64,000 nt of DNA, taken from positions 62,001 through 126,000 of the forward strand of contig NZ_JAGDYP010000003.1 of NCBI RefSeq assembly GCF_017565765.1, in the 5' to 3' direction. How positions within the stretch are numbered: the first letter of the stretch is position 1; each line of letters starts with the position of its first letter. Shown one piece after another: positions 9,716 through 18,357 of this stretch. Position numbers and translations under genes: made by a program. The DNA comes from Capnocytophaga bilenii. Lineage in GTDB: Bacteria > Bacteroidota > Bacteroidia > Flavobacteriales > Flavobacteriaceae. The notes under the pieces were generated by a model. It was not told where the DNA came from and did no database searches. It saw only the letters and a program-made list of their open reading frames with translations.

Positions 9716-10231
9716 TTATAAAAACTTTCCAAAAGTAATGGGGATACTGTATTGGTATAAAGCTTGGTCTGTTTCATCTTCTATTTTTTGTTTTAGTTCT
9801 TTCAACGTTTCTACAACTACACTTTTACCATAATAGGAAATTATTGCTTTTTTATCGTCTTGAAATCCTCTTTCAAAAATCCTTTTTATAATACTTTTTT
9901 TATACCGCTTCCAGTCCAACTTATCAAAATCTGTGTCCCAAAATATGAATCTATTAATTTTAGGAATATTTGCTGCTTGTGCTTCTTTATTTCCTTTCTG
10001 TGCTTTTTTAAACTTCTCTTGAACTTCCAAAAAATAGGTAGCATCTACCCCAAACCTATCTCCTAAAATTGCTGATAATTCTGGCGTTATCTCGTCAAAC
10101 ATACCTTCCGAAACTACGATACCTGTTTCTTTCATAAACTGTTCTAAACTACAATTTGTTTTTTTCAATTCATAAAAGATTATTACAGCAGGTGGTGTTT
10201 CTTTTATTTTGTGTATTTCGGGCAGCATCAT
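9716..10231 (-). CDS. HigA-like HTH protein fused to a DUF6922-type domain
   Basis: 171 residues. Residues about 13-75 (PPAVIIFYELKKTNCSLEQF ... ITPELSAILGDRFGVDATYF) resemble the HTH and helical tail of HigA-type antitoxins, where the family has ITPELALRLAKALGTSPEFW. Residues about 93-155 (FIFWDTDFDKLDW, IIKRIFERGF, ISYYGK) match the pattern of DUF6922, a domain usually found as a short protein next to AbiEii-type nucleotidyltransferase toxins. No toxin gene is adjacent. The gene stands alone between two MITE copies, with AT-rich codons and lower GC than its neighbours, suggesting acquisition. An orphan antitoxin or regulator is the best guess; function is not demonstrated. Confidence 0.6.
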   Translation of the reverse strand: MMLPEIHKIKETPPAVIIFYELKKTNCSLEQFMKETGIVVSEGMFDEITPELSAILGDRFGVDATYFLEVQEKFKKAQKGNKEAQAANIPKINRFIFWDTDFDKLDWKRYKKSIIKRIFERGFQDDKKAIISYYGKSVVVETLKELKQKIEDETDQALYQYSIPITFGKFL

Positions 10232-10302
10232 TCATTCTTTTAAAGTTATTATCTGCAAAGTTACTAAAAAAGAGTGATATAAAGACTATTTAAGTCAAAA
10301 AA

Positions 10303-10435
10303 GAGGCTGTCCGAAAAGTTTTGTTTTGTGAGGGCGATTTGCCAATCGCCCCTACAATATGAATAAAAGTGATTGATTATCAAGGCAATTAACTTTGTCA
10401 AACTTTGAAAGTTTGACAAAGTGTGGGGCGCAGTC
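10303..10435. mobile_element. MITE-like element, right-truncated copy
   Basis: It is nearly identical in direct orientation to 9497-9629, including the left terminal repeat and both internal palindromes, but lacks the right terminal repeat. Similarity stops where the terminator of the next gene begins. The pair forms direct repeats 806 bp apart, so recombination could delete the gene between them. Confidence 0.8.
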
Positions 10436-10474
10436 AAAAAAAAATGCGAGCTCATTTATTGGCTCGCATTTCTT
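10436..10474 (-). terminator. Terminator after the DUF3078 gene
   Basis: Hairpin AAATGCGAGC / GCTCGCATTT with a 10-nt loop and a run of nine A on the plus-strand left side (T-run for the minus transcript). It is 15 bp after the DUF3078 stop codon. Confidence 0.85.
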
Positions 10475-10488
10475 ATATTGTCGTTTTA

Positions 10489-11382
10489 TTATTTAAGTTT
10501 GTAAGTAAGTCCTACGCCTAATACTTCGCGTATTTGGAATGCTTTAGCTGCATTGTCGTCGTAAATAGCTTGGAAAGTGAAGTTTGCACTTAGATATTTA
10601 TTGATAGACATTACTATATTAGCAGTATAATCTATATCTACATTGAAAGGTTTATCTAAATAGTTGCTATACAAGTTGAGTATGTTCTCAAAACTAACAT
10701 TATCCATAGGAGCGAATTTGTAGTAAGCATTAAGTGCAAAACCGAGCTCGTAACGCAATGTTTTACCTTTTTCAACGCCATAAAAACTTCCAAACTCTGT
10801 CCAGCGTTTAGCTGCTGTAGTAAGTTTTGAGGTTGCAGGTGCTAAGTTCACTTTCAAGTTGTCGTTTTTCTTCCACAACATACCAGGACCAAATTGTATA
10901 TACCCTGGTGAAAGGAGTGAGTTTATCCAAGTGCGGTCGGTGGTGGTATATTTGTAACCATCAGCCATTTGGGTTTTGAAGTTGAAGAAGAAAGAGGCAT
11001 ACCAAGTGTTGGATAGCTGGTACCCTGCTACTGAGTTGACTTCAAAACGGTCGTTGGTTTTGCGAGTATATTTGTCGCTTTCCAATTTAGTTAAACCATA
11101 GTCGATATATAGGTTGTTATCCCACGCCCATTTGTCTTTTTTGTAGTTAAGTGAATAACTTACAGCAAGGTTGGCAGCAAGGTTGTTAGTACCTCCACCT
11201 GTCCAATCGTGGTTGAATGCTGATTGCGAAAACATTAGCGATGCGTTACCGCCTTTGCTCCAATAAGGTGCAGGGGCTGCTTCTTCGGCAGGATCCACTG
11301 TTGGGTTTTGCGCTACACCGTCTTCTTGTGCAAAAATTGCCATTGTTGATAATAGGCATACTGAAAATAAAAATTTTTTCAT
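10489..11382 (-). CDS. DUF3078 outer-membrane protein
   Basis: 297 residues with a Sec signal peptide (cleavage after IFAQ). The mature part has the DUF3078 opening: YWSKGGNASLMFSQSAFNHD followed by WTGGGTNNLAANLAVSYSLN, then alternating amphipathic strands (WAWDNNLYIDYGLTKLES) and a C-terminal strand ending YKLK, consistent with a small beta-barrel. The family is widespread in Bacteroidota and its role is unknown. It is 30 bp downstream of the SufT-like gene and could be transcribed with it; a strong terminator follows. Confidence 0.85.
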   Translation of the reverse strand: MKKFLFSVCLLSTMAIFAQEDGVAQNPTVDPAEEAAPAPYWSKGGNASLMFSQSAFNHDWTGGGTNNLAANLAVSYSLNYKKDKWAWDNNLYIDYGLTKLESDKYTRKTNDRFEVNSVAGYQLSNTWYASFFFNFKTQMADGYKYTTTDRTWINSLLSPGYIQFGPGMLWKKNDNLKVNLAPATSKLTTAAKRWTEFGSFYGVEKGKTLRYELGFALNAYYKFAPMDNVSFENILNLYSNYLDKPFNVDIDYTANIVMSINKYLSANFTFQAIYDDNAAKAFQIREVLGVGLTYKLK

Positions 11383-11412
11383 AAGTGATATAAGTAAATT
11401 ATTTATTATTAG

Positions 11413-11727
11413 TTACAAAAATCCGAGTTCTAATTTTGCCACTTCGCTCATCATATCTTGGTTCCAAGGTGGGTCGAAGGTAAGTTCAACGATAGTTTCG
11501 TGTACTTCGTCTATACTTTGTACTTTTTCTTTCACTTCCATTGGCAACGCCTCTGCTACGGGGCAATTGGGCGAGGTGAGTGTCATTAGTATTTTTACAT
11601 CGTTTTGTTCGTTTACGAACACGTCATATACAAGACCGAGTTCGTAAATATCTACGGGTATTTCGGGGTCGTAAATGCCTTTCAATACTTCTACTATTTT
11701 TTCGCCTAAGGCTTCTGTGTCTACCAT
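11413..11727 (-). CDS. SufT-like (MIP18/DUF59) Fe-S assembly protein
   Basis: 104 residues with the DUF59 signature: DPEIPVDIYELGLVYDV, then TLTSPNCPVAEALP with the conserved cysteine and VELTFDPPWNQDMMSEVAKLELGFL at the end. Members such as SufT and the PaaD/MIP18 proteins help mature iron-sulfur proteins. Its position 21 bp after sufE supports a SUF role, as in other flavobacteria where sufE and this gene close the suf operon; the remaining suf genes are not in the window. Confidence 0.9.
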   Translation of the reverse strand: MVDTEALGEKIVEVLKGIYDPEIPVDIYELGLVYDVFVNEQNDVKILMTLTSPNCPVAEALPMEVKEKVQSIDEVHETIVELTFDPPWNQDMMSEVAKLELGFL

Positions 11728-11748
11728 TGTTTAATTCTGAATTTTGAA

Positions 11749-12168
11749 TTATGAATTTTGAATTATATCAAGTGCATATTTTTTCATTTGTGTAAGCATA
11801 CTTACCAGTCCGTTGGCACGTGTGGGCGAAAGATGCTCTTTGAGTTGTATTTTATCGATAAACGCTGTATCGGCAGCTGCAATTTCTTGGGGGGTATGCC
11901 CTGTGAATACACGCACTAAGAGTGCTACAATGCCTTTGGTAATAATAGCATCGCTATCGGCAGTAAAGTGTATCAGTGTGCCGTCATACTGGGCGTGCAA
12001 CCACACTTGGCTTTGGCAGCCTTTGATGAGGTATAGGTCGGTTTTGTATTTTTCGTCTATTAGGGGGAGGCTTTTGCCGAGTTCTATGAGGTATTCGTAA
12101 CGTTGCGACCAATCTTCAAAGAATGAAAATTCGTCAATAAGTTGGTTTTGAATTTCTTGTATCGTCAT
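11749..12168 (-). CDS. sufE: SufE cysteine-desulfuration protein
   Basis: 139 residues, full SufE length. The sulfur-accepting cysteine lies in LIKGCQSQVWLH, the family motif, followed by FTADSDAIITKGIVALLVRV and the C-terminal region LSPTRANGLVSML. SufE accepts persulfide from SufS and passes it to the SufBCD scaffold. It is followed at 21 bp by a DUF59 gene. A -7 box (TACCTTTG, complement of 12188-12195) lies 20 bp upstream, without a clear -33. Confidence 0.95.
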   Translation of the reverse strand: MTIQEIQNQLIDEFSFFEDWSQRYEYLIELGKSLPLIDEKYKTDLYLIKGCQSQVWLHAQYDGTLIHFTADSDAIITKGIVALLVRVFTGHTPQEIAAADTAFIDKIQLKEHLSPTRANGLVSMLTQMKKYALDIIQNS

Positions 12169-12187
12169 ACAGTTGTGATTTAGGGTG

Positions 12188-12195
12188 CAAAGGTA
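12188..12195 (-). promoter_or_regulatory. -7 element upstream of sufE
   Basis: Minus-strand TACCTTTG matches TAnnTTTG about 20 bp before the sufE ATG. No convincing -33 element at 19-21 bp spacing. Confidence 0.4.
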
Positions 12196-12240
12196 CGAAA
12201 TAATTATGAATTATTAATGAATTAGTGAATTAAAATAGTC

Positions 12241-12400
12241 GGTGCGAGCCGCACTGGCTTCACATACTCGGCTGCGTTATCCTTCGCTCAAGGTTCGCTC
12301 ATCCTTCGCTCATCCTTCGCTCAACCTTCGTCACATACTCGGCTGCGCCAGCTCGCCGACTTTCCTTCGCTCATCCTTCGCTCAGGGTTCGGTGTAGGAA
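12241..12400. repeat. Dispersed composite repeat with 11-bp units
   Basis: This intergenic block begins with the small palindromic word GTGCGAGCCGCAC, then CACATACTCGGCTGCG, then several 11-bp units (ATCCTTCGCTC), then a second copy of the conserved block ACATACTCGGCTGCGCCAGC / TCGCCGACTTTCC and further 11-bp units. It fills most of the 348-bp gap between sufE and the sulfatase gene; nothing coding is seen. Confidence 0.75.
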
Positions 12401-12484
12401 TGTGGGATAAACCGGATAGGGGTATCATTGTTTTTACCAAAATGTATGCCATATTTTGATGACTAATAACTAATTTAAATTTCG

Positions 12485-12492
12485 TATCTTTG
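12485..12492 (+). promoter_or_regulatory. -7 element for the sulfatase gene
   Basis: TATCTTTG matches TAnnTTTG and lies 24 bp before the ATG at 12517. Its presence argues against translation from the TTG at 12490, which would be inside the promoter. The -33 region is not convincing. Confidence 0.55.
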
Positions 12493-12516
12493 CGGCGTTT
12501 ATTAAACTTTATTATA

Positions 12517-14448
12517 ATGCGTTTTAAAGAGTATAAAATTCTTTTCTACAGGTTGTTACTTGTATATGTTGCTTATTTTTTAGCTCGATTGGCTTTTTTT
12601 GGCTTCAACCATTCGCACCTTATTGTAGATGGTATTAGCGATTTGGCTAGATTGTGCTTTTACGGATTGTTGTTCGACACTACGGCTATTATCTATGTAA
12701 ATTTGCTTTTTATCTTCCTCAGTATCCTCCCTTTGAAGGTAAATACGCAAGGGTGGTATCAAAAAATATTGTTCTGGTGTTACTTTTTGATGAATATTCC
12801 TGCTTTTCTACTTAATTTCATCAATATTGCTTACTTTTCGTACAACAAAACAGGTCTTACTACCAACGATTGGGCTTTGGTACAACACGAAGAAAACGCT
12901 TTGGGCTTGCTTATGGGCTTTTTAGTACGCTATTGGCTCATCTTTTTGTGCTTTTTAGTGGTGTGTGTGCTTTGGGTGATGGCTTATAAACGCATAGGTA
13001 TCGCTCATAGGGCTGTAGTACGCCCTTTGCGCTATTTTACGACTTCTGTTGTGTTTATTTTAGTACTCGCGCCTGTGCTGGTTTTTGGCATCAGGGGGAT
13101 GAACTTCAGCCCTGGTGTGGTGCCGCTAAGTGTAATTGATGCCGGAAAATATGCTCGCGACATTTCGCAGGTGCATTTACTGCTAAATGCGCCTTTTTCG
13201 GTAATACGAACGATGAATAAGAATAAAACTTTTAGAGAATATAACTTTACCGATGAAAAGTATATTGAAGCGAATATCAAACCGATAAAACAATACAAGC
13301 GGGTAGTAACCGAAAAACCTAATGTGGTGCTTATCATCTTAGAAGGTATGGGGGCTGAATATTTTGGGTTGCTGAATGAGGGCTTGCCTATTGAGGGATA
13401 CAAAGGGTATACGCCTTTCTTAGACTCGTTGGCGCGCAAGGGGTTCTATTTCAGTAATATCTACTCGAATAGCGTGCATTCTATTGAAGGGATTTCGGCT
13501 GTTACGGCTGGGATGCCTACTTTTCAGAAACCTTTTGTAAATTCGGCTTATGCTCCGCAACGGGGCTTGGCTTCTATAGCGTGGGTAGCGCGCGACTTGG
13601 GTTACGAAACGCTGTTTGCGCACGGGGCTACCAATGGCTCGATGAGTATTGATGCTTTTGCTCGCCAAGTGGGGTATGAGCGCTATGTTGGCAGAACTGA
13701 GTTCAATGACGACCGCTACTACAACGGAAAGTGGGGAATTGACGATGAGCCTTTTTTGCAGTATTTCGCAAAGGAAATCAACAAAATGAAAGCTCCTTTT
13801 TTAGCAACGGTATTTACGCTTTCATCGCACGAACCTTATATAGTACCCGAACCGCACAAAGGGCGATTCAACAAAGGGGCTATGGAAATGCACAATGTGG
13901 TAGCCTACACCGATTTTGCTATCAGTCGTTTTTTTGAAACTGTAAAAAAAGAGGCTTGGTATGAGAATACTATTTTTGCCATTATCCCCGACCATACCAC
14001 TGTGGATTATTACCCTTATTACCAACAAAAAATAACACACCATCGCATTCCTATCATTCTTTATAGCGCCAATAAAACCCTGATTCCGCAAGGGCATTCG
14101 GCAGTATTAGGACAACAGATAGACCTCTTCCCTACCCTTGCCGACCTAATGGGGTATCAGAAGCCTTTCCGCTCGTGGGGGCGTAGCCTTATGAGTACTA
14201 TTGCCGATGAAACCCCTCGTGCTTACGTTACCAATGCTCAATTCTACCAGCTGATGCAAGGCAATTACACTTATGTGTTAGACCCCAATGGCGAGGTGGT
14301 GGGCGTATATGCTATTGACGACTACAACTTGAGCAAAAACCTAAAAGATGCACAAGGCAATAATGAAGAAATAAAAAAAGGCATCGCCGATATGCGTGCC
14401 TTTATACAAGATTATAACGATAGGATTATCAATGATAAGCTAAAGTAA
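12517..14448 (+). CDS. LTA-synthase-like membrane sulfatase (alkaline phosphatase superfamily)
   Basis: 643 residues from ATG 12517. Five hydrophobic segments fill about residues 10-190, followed by a periplasmic sulfatase domain. Within it VVLIILEGMGAEYF holds the first metal-binding acid, YSNSVHSIEGISAVTAG has the position of the catalytic Ser/Thr, and FALIPDHTT-like IIPDHTTVDYYP plus HHRIPIILYS give the later metal ligands. This architecture fits LtaS/MdoB-type phosphoglycerol or phosphoethanolamine transferases. In a Gram-negative flavobacterium the acceptor is unknown. It is convergent with the next gene, overlapping 20 bp at the 3' ends. Confidence 0.85.
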   Translation: MRFKEYKILFYRLLLVYVAYFLARLAFFGFNHSHLIVDGISDLARLCFYGLLFDTTAIIYVNLLFIFLSILPLKVNTQGWYQKILFWCYFLMNIPAFLLNFINIAYFSYNKTGLTTNDWALVQHEENALGLLMGFLVRYWLIFLCFLVVCVLWVMAYKRIGIAHRAVVRPLRYFTTSVVFILVLAPVLVFGIRGMNFSPGVVPLSVIDAGKYARDISQVHLLLNAPFSVIRTMNKNKTFREYNFTDEKYIEANIKPIKQYKRVVTEKPNVVLIILEGMGAEYFGLLNEGLPIEGYKGYTPFLDSLARKGFYFSNIYSNSVHSIEGISAVTAGMPTFQKPFVNSAYAPQRGLASIAWVARDLGYETLFAHGATNGSMSIDAFARQVGYERYVGRTEFNDDRYYNGKWGIDDEPFLQYFAKEINKMKAPFLATVFTLSSHEPYIVPEPHKGRFNKGAMEMHNVVAYTDFAISRFFETVKKEAWYENTIFAIIPDHTTVDYYPYYQQKITHHRIPIILYSANKTLIPQGHSAVLGQQIDLFPTLADLMGYQKPFRSWGRSLMSTIADETPRAYVTNAQFYQLMQGNYTYVLDPNGEVVGVYAIDDYNLSKNLKDAQGNNEEIKKGIADMRAFIQDYNDRIINDKLK

Positions 14449-15055
14449 GATTGCGGAAAAGAATGGGCAAAAAGAACTGAGGTAGCGCACCCATAAGGTA
14501 GCTGAGTAGCACCATGCGCATACGCTGTTGGGTAAGGTATATTTGCACTGTTATATCTGCTCCGCTAAGAAATAACAAAAAGGCAATAATATAGGTCATA
14601 TCTTTCTGAAAGAGAATACTCATCAGCAAAGTGAAGGTAGTGAGTGCCCCCATACCCATTGCCGACATATTACTGCGTATTTTGAAGAACAAAAAAAAGA
14701 GTATTGTAATACACCCTACCGTAAGCCCTATGATATAAAAGTGTATAAACGGAAACTTCTCAAAAGGGGTTATCCAAAAGGCTACTGACAGCAATATTAC
14801 TATATAGCCGTACAGTAGCCATTTTTGTTTTTCATCGGGTATTAAAAAAGGATTTTCTAACCAATTAAATACAAAAAGGATAAGATATACCATTGTAGGT
14901 AATGCTACTGTTATAAGAAGTAGCAACAACCACGTAAGCCTTATTTCGCTTATGGTAAGAAAAATAGGGATGTGAAATAACACAATCATAGCCCCATAAA
15001 TAGGGAACCATATAGGGTGCGCCAAAAACGATATGAGATAGTTATAGTAACGCAT
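14429..15055 (-). CDS. Polytopic membrane protein, unknown function
   Basis: 208 residues with about seven hydrophobic segments (for example LTWLLLLLITVALPTMVYL, YGYIVILLSVAFWI, FYIIGLTVGCITILFF). There are no recognised catalytic motifs; a resemblance to PAP2-related membrane proteins of Bacteroidota is only a weak impression. The ATG overlaps the stop codon of the DUF2723 gene by one base, indicating translational coupling. It is the last gene of the minus-strand run, and its 3' end overlaps the sulfatase gene by 20 bp. Confidence 0.7.
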   Translation of the reverse strand: MRYYNYLISFLAHPIWFPIYGAMIVLFHIPIFLTISEIRLTWLLLLLITVALPTMVYLILFVFNWLENPFLIPDEKQKWLLYGYIVILLSVAFWITPFEKFPFIHFYIIGLTVGCITILFFLFFKIRSNMSAMGMGALTTFTLLMSILFQKDMTYIIAFLLFLSGADITVQIYLTQQRMRMVLLSYLMGALPQFFLPILFRNLTLAYH

Positions 15056-18000
15056 TACTCTAAGGTATCTTGTGTGGGGGCAGGGGGTTCGGGCAGCGTG
15101 TCGGTAGCTGAAGCAGGGTTCCCTAAAAAGTACTCTTCCAGCTCTTTATCGCGCATATAGAGGCGCACCGAACCTTTGAATATATCCCATTGCTTTTGGA
15201 AGAAAGCAGGGTCGTAATCTTTGGTTACAAGCAAGAGCTCGCCATAGCGGTCTACACAATATTGTATTTTGTGAGCGTTATCGTTTAGCTGAGCGGCAGG
15301 CAGATGGTTGTAGTAGTTCATTTCCTCTTGATACTTTTGGGCTATCTGTGCTGCAATAGCTTGCGCTTTTTGGGGCTCACCCACTTGGTAATAACCTTTG
15401 ATGAATGGCTCTAACGAAAAGTAATAACCATATGAGGCTACAGGCATATTTTTCATAGCAATATCCATCACTTCTTTAGCTTTATCGTTTTTGCCTTCTT
15501 TGATAAGCTGTTCGGTAAGGCGTGCCAAATTACCCCTAAAGATAATACTATTCTTACGAGTTTCGGGGTCTAAGTAAATATCCTCTCTACCCATATTGCC
15601 CCACGTCCATTGTTTTACGATATTGTACATCAGTTCGCTATCAATGCGCCCCATATCGTAAGGATTACTTTTATCAATAGGTGTTTTGATAGGTACCAGC
15701 TTATACACTAAGCCGTCCAACTGCAAGTAGTCTTTCATCCAAATATACTCAGCAGCATCCATACTACCGCCTGTAAAGTAGATAGGGCGTTTCCAATCGT
15801 TATTAGCAATGATATCAAGCATCAACACACGAGCCTTATCGATAGCGTTAGGCAAGGTAATATCTATATAATCTACTATTTTATCAGCATCTTCAGGTTT
15901 TACAATACCACTTTTTAGCACGTTTTCTTTATTTACAGGGATACGTATTTTATTGGTAGGGTAATAAAAGAAAGTTTGCTGATATTCGCCTCGCCCTCTC
16001 ACCGATTGGGTAGCAGGATCGCCAGAGGTAATCCAATTCACGAAATCTTTGATATTCCAACGATTATCGGTGCGTTTTTGGTAATATACCGCCTCGCGCA
16101 CGCCGTGAGCGTATTGGCTATGTACAATTTGCGAAGGTATGGGGTTACTTTCGTAAGCCTTGCGCTTCATTTGGTCTATATACCAATCGGTTTGCAAAAG
16201 ACTTGTATTGATTACGCGTACATCGGTGCGGTAACCTTCAATCTCTTGGGCATACCACAACAAGAAAGTATCGTTATCGCCTATGGTAAATATCATAGCA
16301 TCTTTATCTTTGGCGATAGATTCTAAGTAAGCATCGGCAATAAACTCAGCCGAATATTTTTGAGATCGGTCGTGGTCGTCCCAGTTTTCGGCAGCCATTA
16401 GTAGCGGTACCGATAGCGAAAAAGCTACTGCGCCAATAGCTGTAACGTTAGGAGTCAGGTATTTTTTTATCAAGTCGTAGAGTGCATACACTCCGTAGCC
16501 TATCCAAATAGCAAAGGCGTAGAACGACCCCACAAGAGCGTAATCGCGCTCGCGTGGCTCGAACGGACGCTCATTGACGTATATTTTTAGCGCCAAGCCT
16601 GTAAAGAGGAGTAAAACGAGTATCACCCACGTTTGGCGTTCACTCTTCACCGACATATAGAACAAGCCCAACAAGCCCAACAACAAAGGCAAAAAGTAAT
16701 AAGTATTGCGAGCCTTGTTGTTTAGCACATCCGAAGGCAAGTTCTTTTGCGACCCCAAGTGCATCTCATCTACAAAAGGAATCCCCGACAGCCAGTTGCC
16801 GTGGTCGGCTTCCATTTTGCCTTGTATATCATCTTGCCTACCAATAAAGTTCCACGCAAAGTAGCGGAAATACATATAACCAAATTGGTAGTTAAAAAGG
16901 TACTGCATATTCTTCCAGAAGCTAGGTTTTTCTACTTCTATATAATCGCGGTACTCTGTCAAGAACTGATCATAGCGCTCAGGAGGCATTGGGCGCAATG
17001 TATTTTGCTTGTGCAACTCTTGCAGCAGCTGATATAGTTTAGGTTCTTCATAGGCTTCTTGGCTAATTTTGAAATCTAAATTGCCCGTCAGCTTCATATA
17101 ATTAGCTGCGTGCTGTGGGCTCCACATACGCGGCAAGAAGCCTTTCTGATTTCTATTGGAAGCCACCTGAGCATTTTTATATTGGTTTACAATAATATAC
17201 CTGCCCGTAGTATAATCGCGCTCGTATTTAGGTTTGGCATCTTCATAAGGGTGTTCCTCATCTATGCCTGCGTATTTATCAGAATACATAGGTCCGTAAA
17301 ACAAATGCGTTTCAGGATATTGCTCTAAGTTGTAGTACGCCAAAAGCAAACGCGCATCGGTAGGGCTATTTTCGTTGATAACCGTATCGGCATTAGAGCG
17401 TATGGGTATCATCAGCCACGATGAAAATCCTACAAATACAAACAACAAACACAAGGTAGCGGTTTGCAATCGCACATTGTTCTTTTTGTTGGCATATTGC
17501 AAGGTGAAGAAGAAAAACGCCACCACACTAAGTCCTGCAATAATTGTCCCCGAATTGAACGGCAGCCCAAAGGTATTTACAAAAAACACCTCTAAGTAGC
17601 CAAAGTAAGCCAATGTGTAGGGTAATATCAGTTTGAATATCAGCAACAAAATTGCGATAGAAACTACATTGGCAATCACAAAATTGACAAATGTTTTAGG
17701 GTATTTACTGTTGAAGAAATACAGCATCCCAATAGCGGGTATCGTAAGCAATGCCATAAAGTGCACCCCAAACGAAAGACCCACTACCAGCGAAATCAGC
17801 AGCAACCAGCGGTCGCCACGCTCTTCTTGCAAGCTATCAGTCCATTTAATGCCGAGCCAAAACATCACCGACATAAAGAGCATCGCCATTCCGTACACCT
17901 CAGCTTCTACAGCATTGAACCAAAAACTATCCGAAAAAGTGTAAGCCAAGCCACCCACTACCCCACTGCCCATCACAGCGATAACGTGCGAAGGGGTAAG

Positions 18001-18339
18001 GGTAGTTGTAGTGCGAAGGGCTATTTTTTTAGTAAGATTTACAATGATAAAATACAAGAAAAATACAGTGAAGGCACTCGATAGCACCGACATCATATTT
18101 ACAAAAAATGCAATCTTATCGGCATTAGGAGCAAAAGCCGCTATAAAAGCCCCTACCATCTGAAAAAAAGGTGCTCCTGGAGGGTGCCCCACCTGCAATT
18201 TTGCCGAAGTGGCTATATACTCACCACAATCCCAAAAACTCACCGTAGGCTCTACCGTAAGTGTATAAGTGATTAGGGCAATGGCAAAAACCACCCAACC
18301 CATAATAAGATTGTATTTTTTAAAATCTTTCTCGCTCAT
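15055..18339 (-). CDS. DUF2723 (GT-C type) large membrane protein
   Basis: 1094 residues. The N-terminal half is membrane-embedded with the DUF2723 start: TLTVEPTVSFWDCGEYIATS followed by AKLQVGHPPGAPFFQMVGAF. The acidic Asp-Cys-Gly-Glu motif in the first loop corresponds to the catalytic region of GT-C mannosyltransferases, and human TMEM260, a protein O-mannosyltransferase, belongs to the same family. After about residue 600 a large soluble part follows (IFTIGDNDTFLLWYAQEIEG), ending in a TPR-like segment and a Pro-rich tail. A role in general protein O-glycosylation, common in Bacteroidota, is plausible but inferred. It starts 18 bp after the SOD gene. Confidence 0.85.
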   Translation of the reverse strand: MSEKDFKKYNLIMGWVVFAIALITYTLTVEPTVSFWDCGEYIATSAKLQVGHPPGAPFFQMVGAFIAAFAPNADKIAFFVNMMSVLSSAFTVFFLYFIIVNLTKKIALRTTTTLTPSHVIAVMGSGVVGGLAYTFSDSFWFNAVEAEVYGMAMLFMSVMFWLGIKWTDSLQEERGDRWLLLISLVVGLSFGVHFMALLTIPAIGMLYFFNSKYPKTFVNFVIANVVSIAILLLIFKLILPYTLAYFGYLEVFFVNTFGLPFNSGTIIAGLSVVAFFFFTLQYANKKNNVRLQTATLCLLFVFVGFSSWLMIPIRSNADTVINENSPTDARLLLAYYNLEQYPETHLFYGPMYSDKYAGIDEEHPYEDAKPKYERDYTTGRYIIVNQYKNAQVASNRNQKGFLPRMWSPQHAANYMKLTGNLDFKISQEAYEEPKLYQLLQELHKQNTLRPMPPERYDQFLTEYRDYIEVEKPSFWKNMQYLFNYQFGYMYFRYFAWNFIGRQDDIQGKMEADHGNWLSGIPFVDEMHLGSQKNLPSDVLNNKARNTYYFLPLLLGLLGLFYMSVKSERQTWVILVLLLFTGLALKIYVNERPFEPRERDYALVGSFYAFAIWIGYGVYALYDLIKKYLTPNVTAIGAVAFSLSVPLLMAAENWDDHDRSQKYSAEFIADAYLESIAKDKDAMIFTIGDNDTFLLWYAQEIEGYRTDVRVINTSLLQTDWYIDQMKRKAYESNPIPSQIVHSQYAHGVREAVYYQKRTDNRWNIKDFVNWITSGDPATQSVRGRGEYQQTFFYYPTNKIRIPVNKENVLKSGIVKPEDADKIVDYIDITLPNAIDKARVLMLDIIANNDWKRPIYFTGGSMDAAEYIWMKDYLQLDGLVYKLVPIKTPIDKSNPYDMGRIDSELMYNIVKQWTWGNMGREDIYLDPETRKNSIIFRGNLARLTEQLIKEGKNDKAKEVMDIAMKNMPVASYGYYFSLEPFIKGYYQVGEPQKAQAIAAQIAQKYQEEMNYYNHLPAAQLNDNAHKIQYCVDRYGELLLVTKDYDPAFFQKQWDIFKGSVRLYMRDKELEEYFLGNPASATDTLPEPPAPTQDTLE

Positions 18340-18357
18340 TGTCGTTCTGTAAGATAA

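Noticed and set aside
10264-10455. Open frame over the truncated MITE copy
   Set aside because: Its translation is the same as the frame over the first copy and is only element sequence; no start signals or family.
12490-12516. Upstream TTG start for the sulfatase gene
   Set aside because: It lies in the -7 promoter box TATCTTTG, so it would not be transcribed; the ATG at 12517 gives a normal membrane N-terminus.
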